NCBI RefSeq assembly: GCF_937128415.1
Contig: NZ_CAKZMJ010000039.1
Span: 1-40,549 of the forward strand
From: an uncultured Caldilinea sp.
GTDB lineage: Bacteria > Chloroflexota > Anaerolineae > Caldilineales > Caldilineaceae
Direction: 5' to 3'
Length of the DNA: 40,549 nucleotides
Below the pieces are notes generated by a model that saw nothing but the letters and a program-made list of their open reading frames with translations, ran no database searches and was not told the origin of the DNA. Made by a program: the position numbers and the translations under genes. This document shows positions 1-21,623 of this stretch, one piece after another (position 1 is the stretch's first letter; each line of letters begins with the position of its first letter).

Positions 1-13
1 CATGTGGTTTCAT
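1..13 (-). CDS. Start of a gene truncated by the left edge (first four codons only)
   Basis: Only an ATG (13-11) and the codons for Lys, Pro and His are inside the window, so the product cannot be identified. The start is supported by a Shine-Dalgarno AAGGAGA on the minus strand at 28-22, eight bases before the ATG, and by a promoter and operator at 101-174 pointing at it. The same promoter/operator arrangement precedes the sugar ABC transporter operon at 26925. A sugar-uptake or glycosidase gene is therefore the best guess, but it is inference from regulation only. Confidence 0.6.
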
Positions 14-100
14 CTTGATTGTCTCCTTAGAACGCAGATGTGAAACTCCCGGGGTCCTTCTCTGAAATCCACTAAACGAAGGAATGACGACGCCAGATTG

Positions 101-124
101 TTCACATATGTAAATTTTATTCAC
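101..124 (-). promoter_or_regulatory. Putative operator, copy 1 of a shared 24-bp element
   Basis: AT-rich 24-bp element starting TTCACATATG and ending TTTATTCAC on the plus strand. It matches 19 of 24 positions of the element at 26990-27013. Read on the minus strand it begins GTGAATAAAATTTAC, an imperfect palindrome, followed by a second GTGAA 19 bases on. It lies roughly +14 to +37 from the predicted start site of the left-edge gene, a position suited to a repressor that blocks initiation or elongation. The cognate regulator is not encoded in the window. Confidence 0.6.
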
Positions 125-144
125 CGTTGGGAATTTGCAGTTGG

Positions 145-174
145 AGTATAGCACGATGACAAAAAGGCTGTCAA
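145..174 (-). promoter_or_regulatory. Sigma-70-type promoter of the left-edge gene
   Basis: On the minus strand a perfect TTGACA (174-169) is separated by 18 bases from TATACT (150-145). It sits just downstream of the cutC stop codon (196-198) and reads toward the gene starting at 13, giving a leader of about 125 bases that contains the operator. The promoter at 27032-27061 has the same 18-base spacing and the same -10 sequence. Confidence 0.75.
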
Positions 175-195
175 TCAGAAATTTTGATAATTTTT

Positions 196-945
<750 letters not shown>

Positions 946-1084
946 TCGATTCTCCTTGCAGAATTTGTCAGCATTGCGTTGAATCAGTTGTCTCAAACAA
1001 AATGGACGGTGTACGGCTTGCCCGCCTGACAGGAAGTTTGATGGCTTTTCACAAAATAAATCCGGCAAATGTGCAGCAACAAGA

Positions 1085-1113
1085 ATGACGCATGAGGGTT
1101 TGTCTGGTATAAT
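1085..1113 (+). promoter_or_regulatory. ruvB promoter
   Basis: ATGACG (1085-1090), a 17-base spacer and TATAAT (1108-1113), with an extended -10 TGG directly before it. The predicted start near 1120 leaves a leader of about 30 bases before the ruvB ATG at 1151. Confidence 0.7.
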
Positions 1114-1150
1114 AGCATGCAATCTATAGAACAAATGGACGAGTGCACCC

Positions 1151-2227
<1,077 letters not shown>

Positions 2228-2236
2228 TCGACGATT

Positions 2237-2984
<748 letters not shown>

Positions 2985-3010
<26 letters not shown>

Positions 3011-3239
3011 GGTCGCCTATCTCACAAGGTTCAGTGTAACCGATGCGAATCGTCGCCTCGACCAGCTCAGCAGGCAAGTCAGCGATGACAACACGCCCAT
3101 CTGGGAGGATGTAAATGTCCGTCTCAACCGGCAGCGTCCACCCTTCCGGCGGCCTATCGCCTCGCTCTCTTTGAGGCGTCGGCGGATGGTCTGGGGCAGG
3201 AATGAACCCCTCAGGAGCCGGAGACGGTGACGTCGACAT
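2985..3239 (-). CDS. 84-residue orphan protein between DUF2997 and the MBL-fold gene
   Basis: Small protein with a disordered Pro/Ser-rich N-terminus (residues 1-33) and a compact C-terminal half holding TDIYILPDGRVVIADLP and AELVEATIRIGYTEP. It overlaps the upstream DUF2997 gene by 29 bases and the downstream gene by 26 bases, which fits tight coupling in one operon. The ATG at 3239 is preceded by GAGG at short spacing. The core ILPDGRV stretch also occurs in the DUF2997 protein encoded just upstream, so the two may be distantly related. I do not recognise a family. The frame stays open to 3332 upstream, but that extension reads as out-of-frame translation of the DUF2997 gene. Confidence 0.55.
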
Positions 3240-3405
3240 GCGCCTCATCCTCGTAATACTCGCCCGTGCGCTCCACCTGCTCCACTTTGCCGAGCTGCTC
3301 CAGCAGGGCGCTGATCGTTTCGCACCCTGCACCTTTCACGCCTTTGATGGTGTATTCCACTCGTCCATCAGGCAGAATGGTGATTTCGATCTCCTGGCTT
3401 TGCAT
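3211..3405 (-). CDS. DUF2997 family small protein
   Basis: 64 residues beginning MQSQEIEITILPDGRVEYTI and continuing KGVKGAGCETISALLEQLG, the pattern of the DUF2997 family: a short beta hairpin, a GxGC motif and a helix. In cyanobacteria DUF2997 genes are found next to the Ycf35 (DUF1257) gene, and here the DUF1257 gene ends 10 bases upstream. The conserved Cys lies in the GAGC turn. No biochemical function is established for the family as far as I know. It overlaps the 84-residue gene by 29 bases. Confidence 0.75.
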   Translation of the reverse strand: MQSQEIEITILPDGRVEYTIKGVKGAGCETISALLEQLGKVEQVERTGEYYEDEAHVDVTVSGS

Positions 3406-3415
3406 GAGGTTTCTC

Positions 3416-3790
3416 CTACGCCCAACGGCGCACCGTCAGACGAATCACGCCGTCGCGGCCCGTGCGCTCTTCCATCAGCGCAAAGCCGGCGGCCTGCGTC
3501 TCTTCCAGGACTTTGTGATAGGCGTAGCGCTGCTGAATGGCGTTGAGATGCGTCTGAACCGCCTTCAACTGCATGTCGTCGCCGATCGCCTCGTATGCGC
3601 CTTCCGTCGTCGGGCGAAAGGCAAAGGTTGCGCCTCGCGCCTGCACAAGCAGCGCCACCTCGCCGGAAAAGCCGCTCCATCGATGCGTGTAGCGTTGATT
3701 CTCCTGATAGTCCAGCTTGAGGTCGTCCAGCGCCTGTTTGAGCAGTCTGAGCTCGCGCAGTTCAGTTTTGATGCGCACAAACTTTGACAT
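3416..3790 (-). CDS. DUF1257 (Ycf35-like) family protein
   Basis: 124-residue protein starting MSKFVRIKTELRELRLLKQA, typical of DUF1257, the family of the plastid and cyanobacterial Ycf35 protein. It has an alpha/beta layout with a long middle strand region (VALLVQARGATFAFRP) and ends in VIRLTVRRWA. The start at 3790 is chosen because it matches the family and has AAAGGGA upstream; the open frame extends nine codons further to 3817 and would then overlap glcF. It starts 13 bases after the glcF stop and is followed by DUF2997, so it belongs to the glcDEF transcript. The AAA/MoxR-type ATPases sometimes seen with this family elsewhere are not present here. Confidence 0.8.
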   Translation of the reverse strand: MSKFVRIKTELRELRLLKQALDDLKLDYQENQRYTHRWSGFSGEVALLVQARGATFAFRPTTEGAYEAIGDDMQLKAVQTHLNAIQQRYAYHKVLEETQAAGFALMEERTGRDGVIRLTVRRWA

Positions 3791-3803
3791 GACGAATTCC
3801 CTT

Positions 3804-5087
<1,284 letters not shown>

Positions 5088-5097
5088 ACGCAGCGAC

Positions 5098-6198
<1,101 letters not shown>

Positions 6199-6211
6199 GA
6201 TTGCTCTCTGT

Positions 6212-7660
<1,449 letters not shown>

Positions 7661-7690
7661 GGCAAAGCTCCTGGTGCACGGATTTGTTTC

Positions 7691-7719
7691 ATTGTACCCG
7701 ATTCCAGCCAGGCGATCAA
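7691..7719 (-). promoter_or_regulatory. Promoter of the glcDEF operon
   Basis: On the minus strand TTGATC (7719-7714), a 17-base spacer and TACAAT (7696-7691). The leader before the glcD ATG is about 25 bases and contains AGGAGCT as ribosome site. Confidence 0.75.
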
Positions 7720-7787
7720 TTAACGCAAAAAGAAGCTTCGCTCAACTTTCCTCCTCCTGAGAGCTTCACCGCTTCTCGCCCAAACCT

Positions 7788-7815
7788 TTGTCCGACCACA
7801 TTCCGATGGTAAAAT
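7788..7815 (+). promoter_or_regulatory. Promoter of the propeller protein and guaB
   Basis: TTGTCC (7788-7793), a 16-base spacer and TAAAAT (7810-7815) with an extended TGG before the -10. It is divergent from the glcD promoter, with about 70 bases between the two -35 boxes. Confidence 0.55.
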
Positions 7816-7914
7816 TTTTACGCCGAGTCGGCGTTGCGGCGAAAATCTGGCGTTCTACGTCCGGCGTACGCGCGCCCCAGAGCGTGCGGCAACGGACGAA
7901 GTGAGGAGAATTCG

Positions 7915-10515
7915 GTGCGTTCGTCAAGCTTTCGAGCGGTCTCAGCAGGAATTACTTTGCTGTTGCTTGTGGCGCTGATCGGGTTGATCGGGTTGACCCT
8001 GCGCAGCCAGCCCGCGGTCACCATTCGACCGGCGCCTACGCCCACGCGCACGGCGACGCCCACCCTCACGCCCACTCCCATGCCGGTTGCAGACGTCCGC
8101 CTCGTTGCGTCGACGGGCGGGTATCGAGTGCAGCCGCCGCCCGGTTATGAGGTCGCCATGCAGGGAGCGGCGATCACGCTGACGCGCATCGTCTCGGCGA
8201 CCGACGAACACCAGGCCGACAACGTCTCCACCATTGGCCTGGACGTGCTCCCGTTGACCACCTTTGGGCTGCCCACAAATAGCTCTTTGGAAGAAACGGC
8301 CCTGCGCATTGCCCGGCCATTGCTGGAACGCACCGCAGGCGAGATGAACGCACAGGAGTCGATTTCGGTGGGTGGCCGCAGCGGCGTGGCGCTCTCCATC
8401 CAGGGAACGGTGGACGGCGAGCCCGTTGAGGCGCGCATCGTGGTTGCGCCCCACGGTTCAGGACAGGTTTTTGTCGCAGCCGCTACGGCGCCTTCTGTAA
8501 TTTGGGCGGCGGAAACGGAACAAGCGTTCACCCGCCTTCTGCAAAGCGTTTCGTTCTTCGAGCCGGAAGCAGTCGCAGCCGGGGCGACGCCTCAAACGAC
8601 GCCGCCCCCTGCGCCGACTTCGGCGTTGCGAGGGGAAGTGATTGCACCTCCCTCGCCCACTCCCACCGTCGCGCAATTGACGGCGATCGCCATCGCCAGC
8701 CTGGTGACGCCTACGCCGACGCCCGCTCCTGTCCGCAGCAGTCAGGCCTGGACTGTGGTCTCGGACGGCAACTGGATGAACGATCTCGCCGTCGTCGGCA
8801 ACACGATCTGGATCGCCAGCGACGGCGGCGCGCTGGCGTGGACGCGCGGCAGCGCAACGCCTGTGAAATTCACCACCCTCAACGGGCTGACGGCCAATCG
8901 CCTGACGGCGGTGGTCCACTGCCCCTTGCCCGAGCTAGGCGTGCTCTTCGGCAGCGACGATGGCCTGCAGGTCATCGACCCGCGCGCCGGGGGTTGGCGC
9001 TCATGGAACAGCCGCAACAGCGAGCTGCGTTACGACGACGTCTCGGCACTGGCGTGCGATGCAGAGGACGGCTATCTAGTGGTCGGATACACCCGTCACG
9101 GCATCGATGTCTTCGATGCACGCACCGGGCAGTGGCGACACCTCGACCGCAACAGCGGCCTTGCCTCCAACAACGTGCGCAAAGTCGCCGTCGTTGGCGC
9201 GCTGGAGCAAATCTGGGTTATAGCAGACGACGGCGTGACCGTCGCCGCCGGCCCCGACTCCACGTTCTACAGCGCCGCCAACAGTCCACTGGAAAATAAC
9301 CGCATTGGCGCCGTTGCCGTGGCCGAAGACGGCGTCGTCTGGCTAGGGGGAGAAGGCGTCTTGTATCGCATCGAGGGCGATGCATGGACGGTGTTCAGCG
9401 CCGAAGAGGCGGCAAACGAGGGCTTTCCGCTGCGCCTGATCGTCGGCGTCGCCCCCACCCCTGACGGCCATGTGTGGATCGGCGACGTCGACGGCGCCAT
9501 CTGCCGCTTCGATCCGGTCACGACCGCGTGCGTGGAGGCTTTCCGGGGCGAGGAGGGCATGGCCGGCGCTCCCCTCACGCAGCTGACGCTTGACGCCGAA
9601 GGCCGTCTCTATTTCACGACGGCCGGCGACGGCTACAGCGTCTACGATGGCGCCGGTTGGAGAAAATTCGTCAAAGCCAACGAGGGGATCAAAGGCAACG
9701 CCGTGCGCGGCGCCGTCGTCGGACCGGAGGGCGCGCTGTGGGCGGTCACCGACGGCGGGGTGCAGCGCATCATCGCTCCCAACCGGCCGCCGCAAGTGCT
9801 CCCGGACGCCGGCGTCGCCTCGATTCGTGCGCTGTACGCGGCGCGCAACGGCGAACTCTGGGTCGCCGGCGAGGGCGCAAGCGTCTGGGACGGCGAAAGC
9901 TGGACGCCGCTGACGGCGGAAGATGGCCTGCTCGACGGCGTGGTGCAGGCCATCGCCGAAGACAGTCGCGGGCGCATCTGGCTGGGAACCAGCGTCGGCG
10001 TCAGCATCTGGAACGGCGCCGTTTTCGTCAATCTGACGGAGGAAGCCGGTCTGCCCTCCGGGAATATTCAGGCGCTGCTGCCGGATGGCGAGGCGATGTG
10101 GATCGGCAGCGCCGGCGGCGGCCTCTATCGCTTTGCACGCAATCAGCTCGAAGTCTTCACCGGCGAAAATATCGGCCTGCCCAGCAACGCGATCACGGCG
10201 CTGGCGAAGGACGGCGATCTGCTCTACATCGGCACCGACGCCGGCCTGGTTGAACTGCGCAACGGCGCCGTCGCGCCGGTTCCGGCGGTCGGCGAGCGCG
10301 CCGTCACGCAGATTCTTGCGCAGGGCGCCTCGCTTTGGGTCGGCACGCAGGACGCCGGCCTCTTCTACGATGCAGGCGACGGCTGGCGCCAGGAAACGAC
10401 GGAAGGCGCGCTGCCGTCGAACCATGTCACGGCGATCGTCGGTGTGGACAATGCAGTCTGGATCGGCGGGGCCGTCGGAGGATTTGTCCGATATTCTGTG
10501 CTCACAAAGGAGTGA
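7915..10515 (+). CDS. Membrane-anchored beta-propeller protein (two-component-regulator-propeller type)
   Basis: 866-residue surface protein from the GTG at 7915, which follows a strong TGAGGAGA ribosome site; an in-frame ATG at 7834 exists but lacks this support. A single hydrophobic segment (about residues 12-31) anchors it, followed by a Thr/Pro-rich spacer, then about 160 residues resembling DcrB/PsbP-like domains (GYRVQPPPGYEV up to LLQSVSFFEP), a second Pro/Thr-rich linker and, from about residue 290, a long run of propeller blades. Blades repeat the pattern of two-component-regulator propellers, for example GLASNNVRKVAV, RIWLGTSVGVSIW and GLPSNAITALAKDGDLLYIG. Such propellers are usually the extracellular sensor of hybrid kinases, but no kinase or DNA-binding domain is attached here. 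It ends four bases before guaB. Confidence 0.8.
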   Translation: MRSSSFRAVSAGITLLLLVALIGLIGLTLRSQPAVTIRPAPTPTRTATPTLTPTPMPVADVRLVASTGGYRVQPPPGYEVAMQGAAITLTRIVSATDEHQADNVSTIGLDVLPLTTFGLPTNSSLEETALRIARPLLERTAGEMNAQESISVGGRSGVALSIQGTVDGEPVEARIVVAPHGSGQVFVAAATAPSVIWAAETEQAFTRLLQSVSFFEPEAVAAGATPQTTPPPAPTSALRGEVIAPPSPTPTVAQLTAIAIASLVTPTPTPAPVRSSQAWTVVSDGNWMNDLAVVGNTIWIASDGGALAWTRGSATPVKFTTLNGLTANRLTAVVHCPLPELGVLFGSDDGLQVIDPRAGGWRSWNSRNSELRYDDVSALACDAEDGYLVVGYTRHGIDVFDARTGQWRHLDRNSGLASNNVRKVAVVGALEQIWVIADDGVTVAAGPDSTFYSAANSPLENNRIGAVAVAEDGVVWLGGEGVLYRIEGDAWTVFSAEEAANEGFPLRLIVGVAPTPDGHVWIGDVDGAICRFDPVTTACVEAFRGEEGMAGAPLTQLTLDAEGRLYFTTAGDGYSVYDGAGWRKFVKANEGIKGNAVRGAVVGPEGALWAVTDGGVQRIIAPNRPPQVLPDAGVASIRALYAARNGELWVAGEGASVWDGESWTPLTAEDGLLDGVVQAIAEDSRGRIWLGTSVGVSIWNGAVFVNLTEEAGLPSGNIQALLPDGEAMWIGSAGGGLYRFARNQLEVFTGENIGLPSNAITALAKDGDLLYIGTDAGLVELRNGAVAPVPAVGERAVTQILAQGASLWVGTQDAGLFYDAGDGWRQETTEGALPSNHVTAIVGVDNAVWIGGAVGGFVRYSVLTKE

Positions 10516-10519
10516 CGCC

Positions 10520-11980
<1,461 letters not shown>

Positions 11981-11988
11981 GGCTCGCT

Positions 11989-12017
11989 TCGGTCTCTTTG
12001 CGTTTTCATGGTACACT
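11989..12017 (+). promoter_or_regulatory. Possible glgB promoter
   Basis: TACACT (12012-12017) with an extended TGG before it; the -35 region (TCGGTC at 11989-11994) is poor. It is the best candidate in the 169-base gap between guaB and glgB. Confidence 0.35.
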
Positions 12018-12149
12018 GTTGAAGCGCACCTTCATCTCGCGTAGCGACGAATTCAGACGCAACCGGGGAGAACGTCCCTTGAGCGAGACGCAACGCCTCG
12101 CTCCTCAGCCATCCAGCCGCCATCCAAACGCAAGAGCGGAGATCACACA

Positions 12150-14594
<2,445 letters not shown>

Positions 14595-14866
14595 CGACAT
14601 CCGTTTGCGTGAAACAGAAAACACGCTGCACTCACCCATCCGGATGCATCCTGTCCGGTAGGGATTTGTTGCACCGTAGCGCAAGGGTTCACCCGTATCA
14701 GGACTTTAGTTTACAGATTTGCAACTTTCTAACGCTTAAGCTCTTTAACAAGGGCGCGTTTAACCGGAGAAAAGGCGGGAAAGATGGAGAAGGCCGACAA
14801 AATCTTTAGCGACAGTTGTCCACTGTGGTCAGGCTTCTCCGGAGCCCGCAATGAAAAACGAACCTG

Positions 14867-16018
14867 ATGAGCACCTTTTCAGATAAAAGCCAACAAGAGA
14901 ATAAGGCGTCGGTCCTATTGGTGGAGGACGATGCAAATCTCAATCTGGCGCTCACCGAGATGCTGCAATTCTACGGCTACCGCGTCACAGGCGTCTACAA
15001 TGGCCGCGAGGCGCTGGAAGCGCTTCGTCGCTTTACACCGGACGTGATCATCTGTGACATCGCCATGCCTGTGATGGATGGGTACGCGTTCCTGCAGCGC
15101 CTGCGCAGCGATCCGGACTTCCGACTCTTGCCCGTCATTTTTCTCACGGCCTATAGTGCGGCGGAAAATCAACGCCGCGCCAAAGAAATCGGCGTCGAAG
15201 ACTATCTGACCAAACCGGTCGATCCCAAAGATCTGGTTGCGTCCGTCGAAAATGCACTCAAGCGACGTCAGTTGATCGAGGCGGAAATTGAGCGCAACAT
15301 GGAGCAGCTGCGCAGTCAGATCGTCGGCCTGTTGCAACACGAATTTCGCAACCCGTTGACCTTTATCCTGGGCTATGCAGAACTGTTGGCCGCCAGCGAC
15401 AATTCCATCGAGGCTGAAGAGCTGCGCATGGTGGCGCAAGCCATTCTGGAGGGCGGTCGGCGCCTGCAGCATCTGATCGAAAACTTTTTGCTGATGGCGG
15501 AGCTCCAGAGTCTGTCAGGCGCGCTGCATCATATTGAACCGATCAACGCATATACGCTCTGGAAAGATATTCTCGGCGAATGCGCCGATTGCCCCCAATC
15601 TAAGCTGCCGGAGGCGAAGTCGACTGCTCAAGAAAGGGATGCCATTATACACGGGGATGTCCGTCTCCTCTCCGAAGCGTTGCGCCGGCTGCATGAATAT
15701 GCGCAACGCGTCTGCAAATCCGGTTCTGGCGCCGTGGAAAGCGGCGTCATGTACAATGCACCCTACATCGGTTTTTATTTTCGCTGCGATCGCGCTGAAA
15801 CGCTGACACCGCCGCTGCACGAAGACGTAGAAACGATCAAACAGGCGTGGATGAACGAAATTGACGCTGACCTCGGCCTGACCATTGCGCGCAGCGTCGC
15901 CCGCTTGCACGGTGGACACTTGACCGTCGAATACGGAGCGGAGAAAACGCTCACCCTGACCCTCTGGTTGCCGGTCGGTGAGAATGAGCCCCAAAAGAGC
16001 GAGGCTCTATCCGGGTGA
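14867..16018 (+). CDS. Response regulator receiver fused to a histidine-kinase-like module
   Basis: 383 residues. The receiver domain (about 14-130) has the acidic pair Asp21/Asp22, phosphoacceptor Asp64 (IICDIAMPVMDGYAF), Thr94 and Lys116, so it should be phosphorylatable. A short coiled region leads into a HisKA-type helix with the H box LLQHEFRNPLTFILGYAELL (His158). The ATPase part is poor: only DLGLTIARSVARLHGGHL, resembling the G2 box, is clear, while the N-box Asn and the DxGxG G1 motif are not recognisable. It may be a pseudokinase or phosphotransfer adaptor rather than an active kinase. The ATG at 14867 lacks a good ribosome site. The 272-base gap before it shows no gene or RNA that I can recognise. 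The 3' end overlaps the convergent mevalonate kinase gene by 68 bases. Confidence 0.82.
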   Translation: MSTFSDKSQQENKASVLLVEDDANLNLALTEMLQFYGYRVTGVYNGREALEALRRFTPDVIICDIAMPVMDGYAFLQRLRSDPDFRLLPVIFLTAYSAAENQRRAKEIGVEDYLTKPVDPKDLVASVENALKRRQLIEAEIERNMEQLRSQIVGLLQHEFRNPLTFILGYAELLAASDNSIEAEELRMVAQAILEGGRRLQHLIENFLLMAELQSLSGALHHIEPINAYTLWKDILGECADCPQSKLPEAKSTAQERDAIIHGDVRLLSEALRRLHEYAQRVCKSGSGAVESGVMYNAPYIGFYFRCDRAETLTPPLHEDVETIKQAWMNEIDADLGLTIARSVARLHGGHLTVEYGAEKTLTLTLWLPVGENEPQKSEALSG

Positions 16019-16931
16019 CGATGACGCGCCGGGCGCCTGACGTCCTCAGCGCAGCGGACACCGCATCGATGCGCGCCGGCTCCACCAGGGCGATGATGTT
16101 GCCTCCGCGACCGCCGCCGCTCAGTTTCGCGCCTAATGCCCCTGCCCGGCGGGCGGCGTCGATCAGCCTCTCCAGCGTCTCCGAACTGACCGTGAGCGCC
16201 TCCAACAACGCTTGATTGGCGTCGAAAAGCTGTCCCAGCGTTCTCTGATCGCCCTGCTCGATGGCCAGGCGCGCCCGCTGCGCCAGCCCGGCGATTTCGT
16301 CAAAAATGGCCTCGCAACGCGCCGTTTCTCGCTCCCAAAGACGTCGCACTGCGCCGACCGTCTCTTTCGTTGGGCTGGGAACGCCGCTGTCGGCGATGAC
16401 CAACGTCAGCGGAGCCGCAGGCCAGAAGGGTTCGGCTGCCTTGCCCTTGATGAACCAGATCGGTTGACCAAAGGCGACGACGGTGTTGTCGATGCCGCTG
16501 GGCGCGCCATGATAGAAGCGCTCGCTTTCATAGACGATGGCGCTGACGACCTCCGGTTCGACGACCTGGCCGAAATGGGCGAAGAGTGCGCGCACCAACG
16601 CCGTGCTCAGCGCAGCGCCGCTGCCCAAACCGCCGGCGATGGGGATGTCGCTGTGCAGTTCAATGTGCAGATCGGGAAGATTCTGCACGCCAAGATGCTT
16701 CATCGCCAACCGGGCGACGACCGCCAGCGGCTCATCGTCGCCCGCCTCCGCCAGCGCAAAGCGGCGATCAATGTCCACGGCGGAGATGGTGACGCCGCTT
16801 GCAGGCGGTGCAGGCGCAATCGCCGCCGTCGCCACGCATTGCCAGACCGGCGCTGCGATGGCCGGTCGCCCATACACGACGGCGTGTTCGCCGACGAGGA
16901 TGATCTTGCCAGGCGCCGTCGCCGTCGTCAT
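15951..16931 (-). CDS. mvk: Mevalonate kinase (GHMP family)
   Basis: 326-residue GHMP kinase that phosphorylates mevalonate in the mevalonate route to isoprenoids. It opens with TATAPGKIILVGEHAVVYGR, has the ATP loop GGLGSGAALSTALVRA (motif 2) and SGGGRGGNIIAL (motif 3), and VYESERFYHGAPSGIDNTVV, typical of mevalonate kinase. The ATG at 16931 has GGAG at good spacing. Another ATG at 16949 overlaps the stop of the preceding gene (TGATG) and would add six residues. Last gene of the five-gene minus-strand run; its 3' end overlaps the convergent receiver/kinase gene. Members of Chloroflexota such as Roseiflexus use a mevalonate-type pathway, which fits. Confidence 0.9.
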   Translation of the reverse strand: MTTATAPGKIILVGEHAVVYGRPAIAAPVWQCVATAAIAPAPPASGVTISAVDIDRRFALAEAGDDEPLAVVARLAMKHLGVQNLPDLHIELHSDIPIAGGLGSGAALSTALVRALFAHFGQVVEPEVVSAIVYESERFYHGAPSGIDNTVVAFGQPIWFIKGKAAEPFWPAAPLTLVIADSGVPSPTKETVGAVRRLWERETARCEAIFDEIAGLAQRARLAIEQGDQRTLGQLFDANQALLEALTVSSETLERLIDAARRAGALGAKLSGGGRGGNIIALVEPARIDAVSAALRTSGARRVIVTRIEPRSFGAHSHRPATRGSG

Positions 16932-16948
16932 CTGTTTCTCCGGAGCCA

Positions 16949-17704
<756 letters not shown>

Positions 17705-17714
17705 ATTGCCCCAT

Positions 17715-18371
<657 letters not shown>

Positions 18372-18424
18372 GGCTCGATGTTGGCGGTGGACGTGATGAA
18401 AATCCGGCGCGCCCGAGGCCTGGC

Positions 18425-18835
<411 letters not shown>

Positions 18836-18842
18836 GTGCTCC

Positions 18843-19247
18843 TCACCGATGCGTTTTCTGCAACAGCTCGATCATCAGGCCATGGGCGGCTTTAGGGTGG
18901 ATGAACGCGATCAGGCCGTGCACTCCCTGGCGAGGGGTTTCGTCGATGAGTCGCACGCCCGCACTGCGCAGCTCGGCCAGCGTCGCTTCGATGTCGTCCA
19001 CCTCATAGCAGACATGATGCGTCCCTTCGCCTCGATTTGCAAGAAAACGCGCCGTGCCGCTCTCGCCGTCGGTCGGCGAAATCAGCTCGATCGTGCTGTT
19101 GCCTGCATCCAGAAAAGCCGCAATCACCTTCTGCTCCGGGATCTCCACCCGCTCCAACAGCCTGAATCCAAGCTGGTTGCAATACACCTGCAATGTTGCG
19201 TCGATGTCGTGGACAACAAGGCCCACGTGATCCAACCGTTTGAACAT
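18843..19247 (-). CDS. mce: Methylmalonyl-CoA epimerase
   Basis: 134-residue vicinal-oxygen-chelate fold enzyme interconverting (R)- and (S)-methylmalonyl-CoA in propionyl-CoA assimilation. It starts MFKRLDHVGLVVHDIDATLQ with the first metal His, followed by FLDAGNSTIELISPTD, GEGTHHVCYEVDDIEATL with the second metal His, and IAFIHPKAAHGLMIELLQK with the C-terminal Glu ligand. The length matches the family. First gene of the mce-DUF59-Mrr-GDPD-mvk run; no convincing promoter could be picked in the 225 bases before it. Confidence 0.92.
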   Translation of the reverse strand: MFKRLDHVGLVVHDIDATLQVYCNQLGFRLLERVEIPEQKVIAAFLDAGNSTIELISPTDGESGTARFLANRGEGTHHVCYEVDDIEATLAELRSAGVRLIDETPRQGVHGLIAFIHPKAAHGLMIELLQKTHR

Positions 19248-19398
19248 AATGCATTTGCCTCAGTGCAGACTGTGCGCGTCGTTCCCGTCAGGAGCAACGC
19301 CGCCGACAAATTTCAGGATAATCGTACCCCACGCCGACGCCGTCGGCAAAAAGTCGCAAAGACGCCAAGTCTGAAGCGGCCGGCTACGTCCTGCTCGA

Positions 19399-19434
19399 CC
19401 TCCTCTCGTCTCGACACCTCTTCTCGTCTCGAGA
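19399..19434. repeat. Two tandem 18-bp repeats between mce and the galactosidase gene
   Basis: CCTCCTCTCGTCTCGACA is followed at once by CCTCTTCTCGTCTCGAGA (16 of 18 identical). It lies in a 225-base intergenic stretch (19248-19472) with no other recognisable element. With only two units there is no case for a CRISPR. Confidence 0.6.
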
Positions 19435-19472
19435 TTGTCTCGATAAAGCAGCGTTTTTTTGCAGCGTTGCGC

Positions 19473-21614
<2,142 letters not shown>

Positions 21615-21623
21615 GGGTCCGCC

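Noticed and set aside
14595..14866. Possible riboswitch or small RNA upstream of the receiver/kinase gene
   Set aside because: A few short stems can be drawn (for example around CCGGATGCATCC) but no known riboswitch core and no promoter-terminator pair was found.
19399..19434. Possible CRISPR or phase-variable repeat
   Set aside because: Only two adjacent 18-bp units, no spacers, no cas genes and no coding context.
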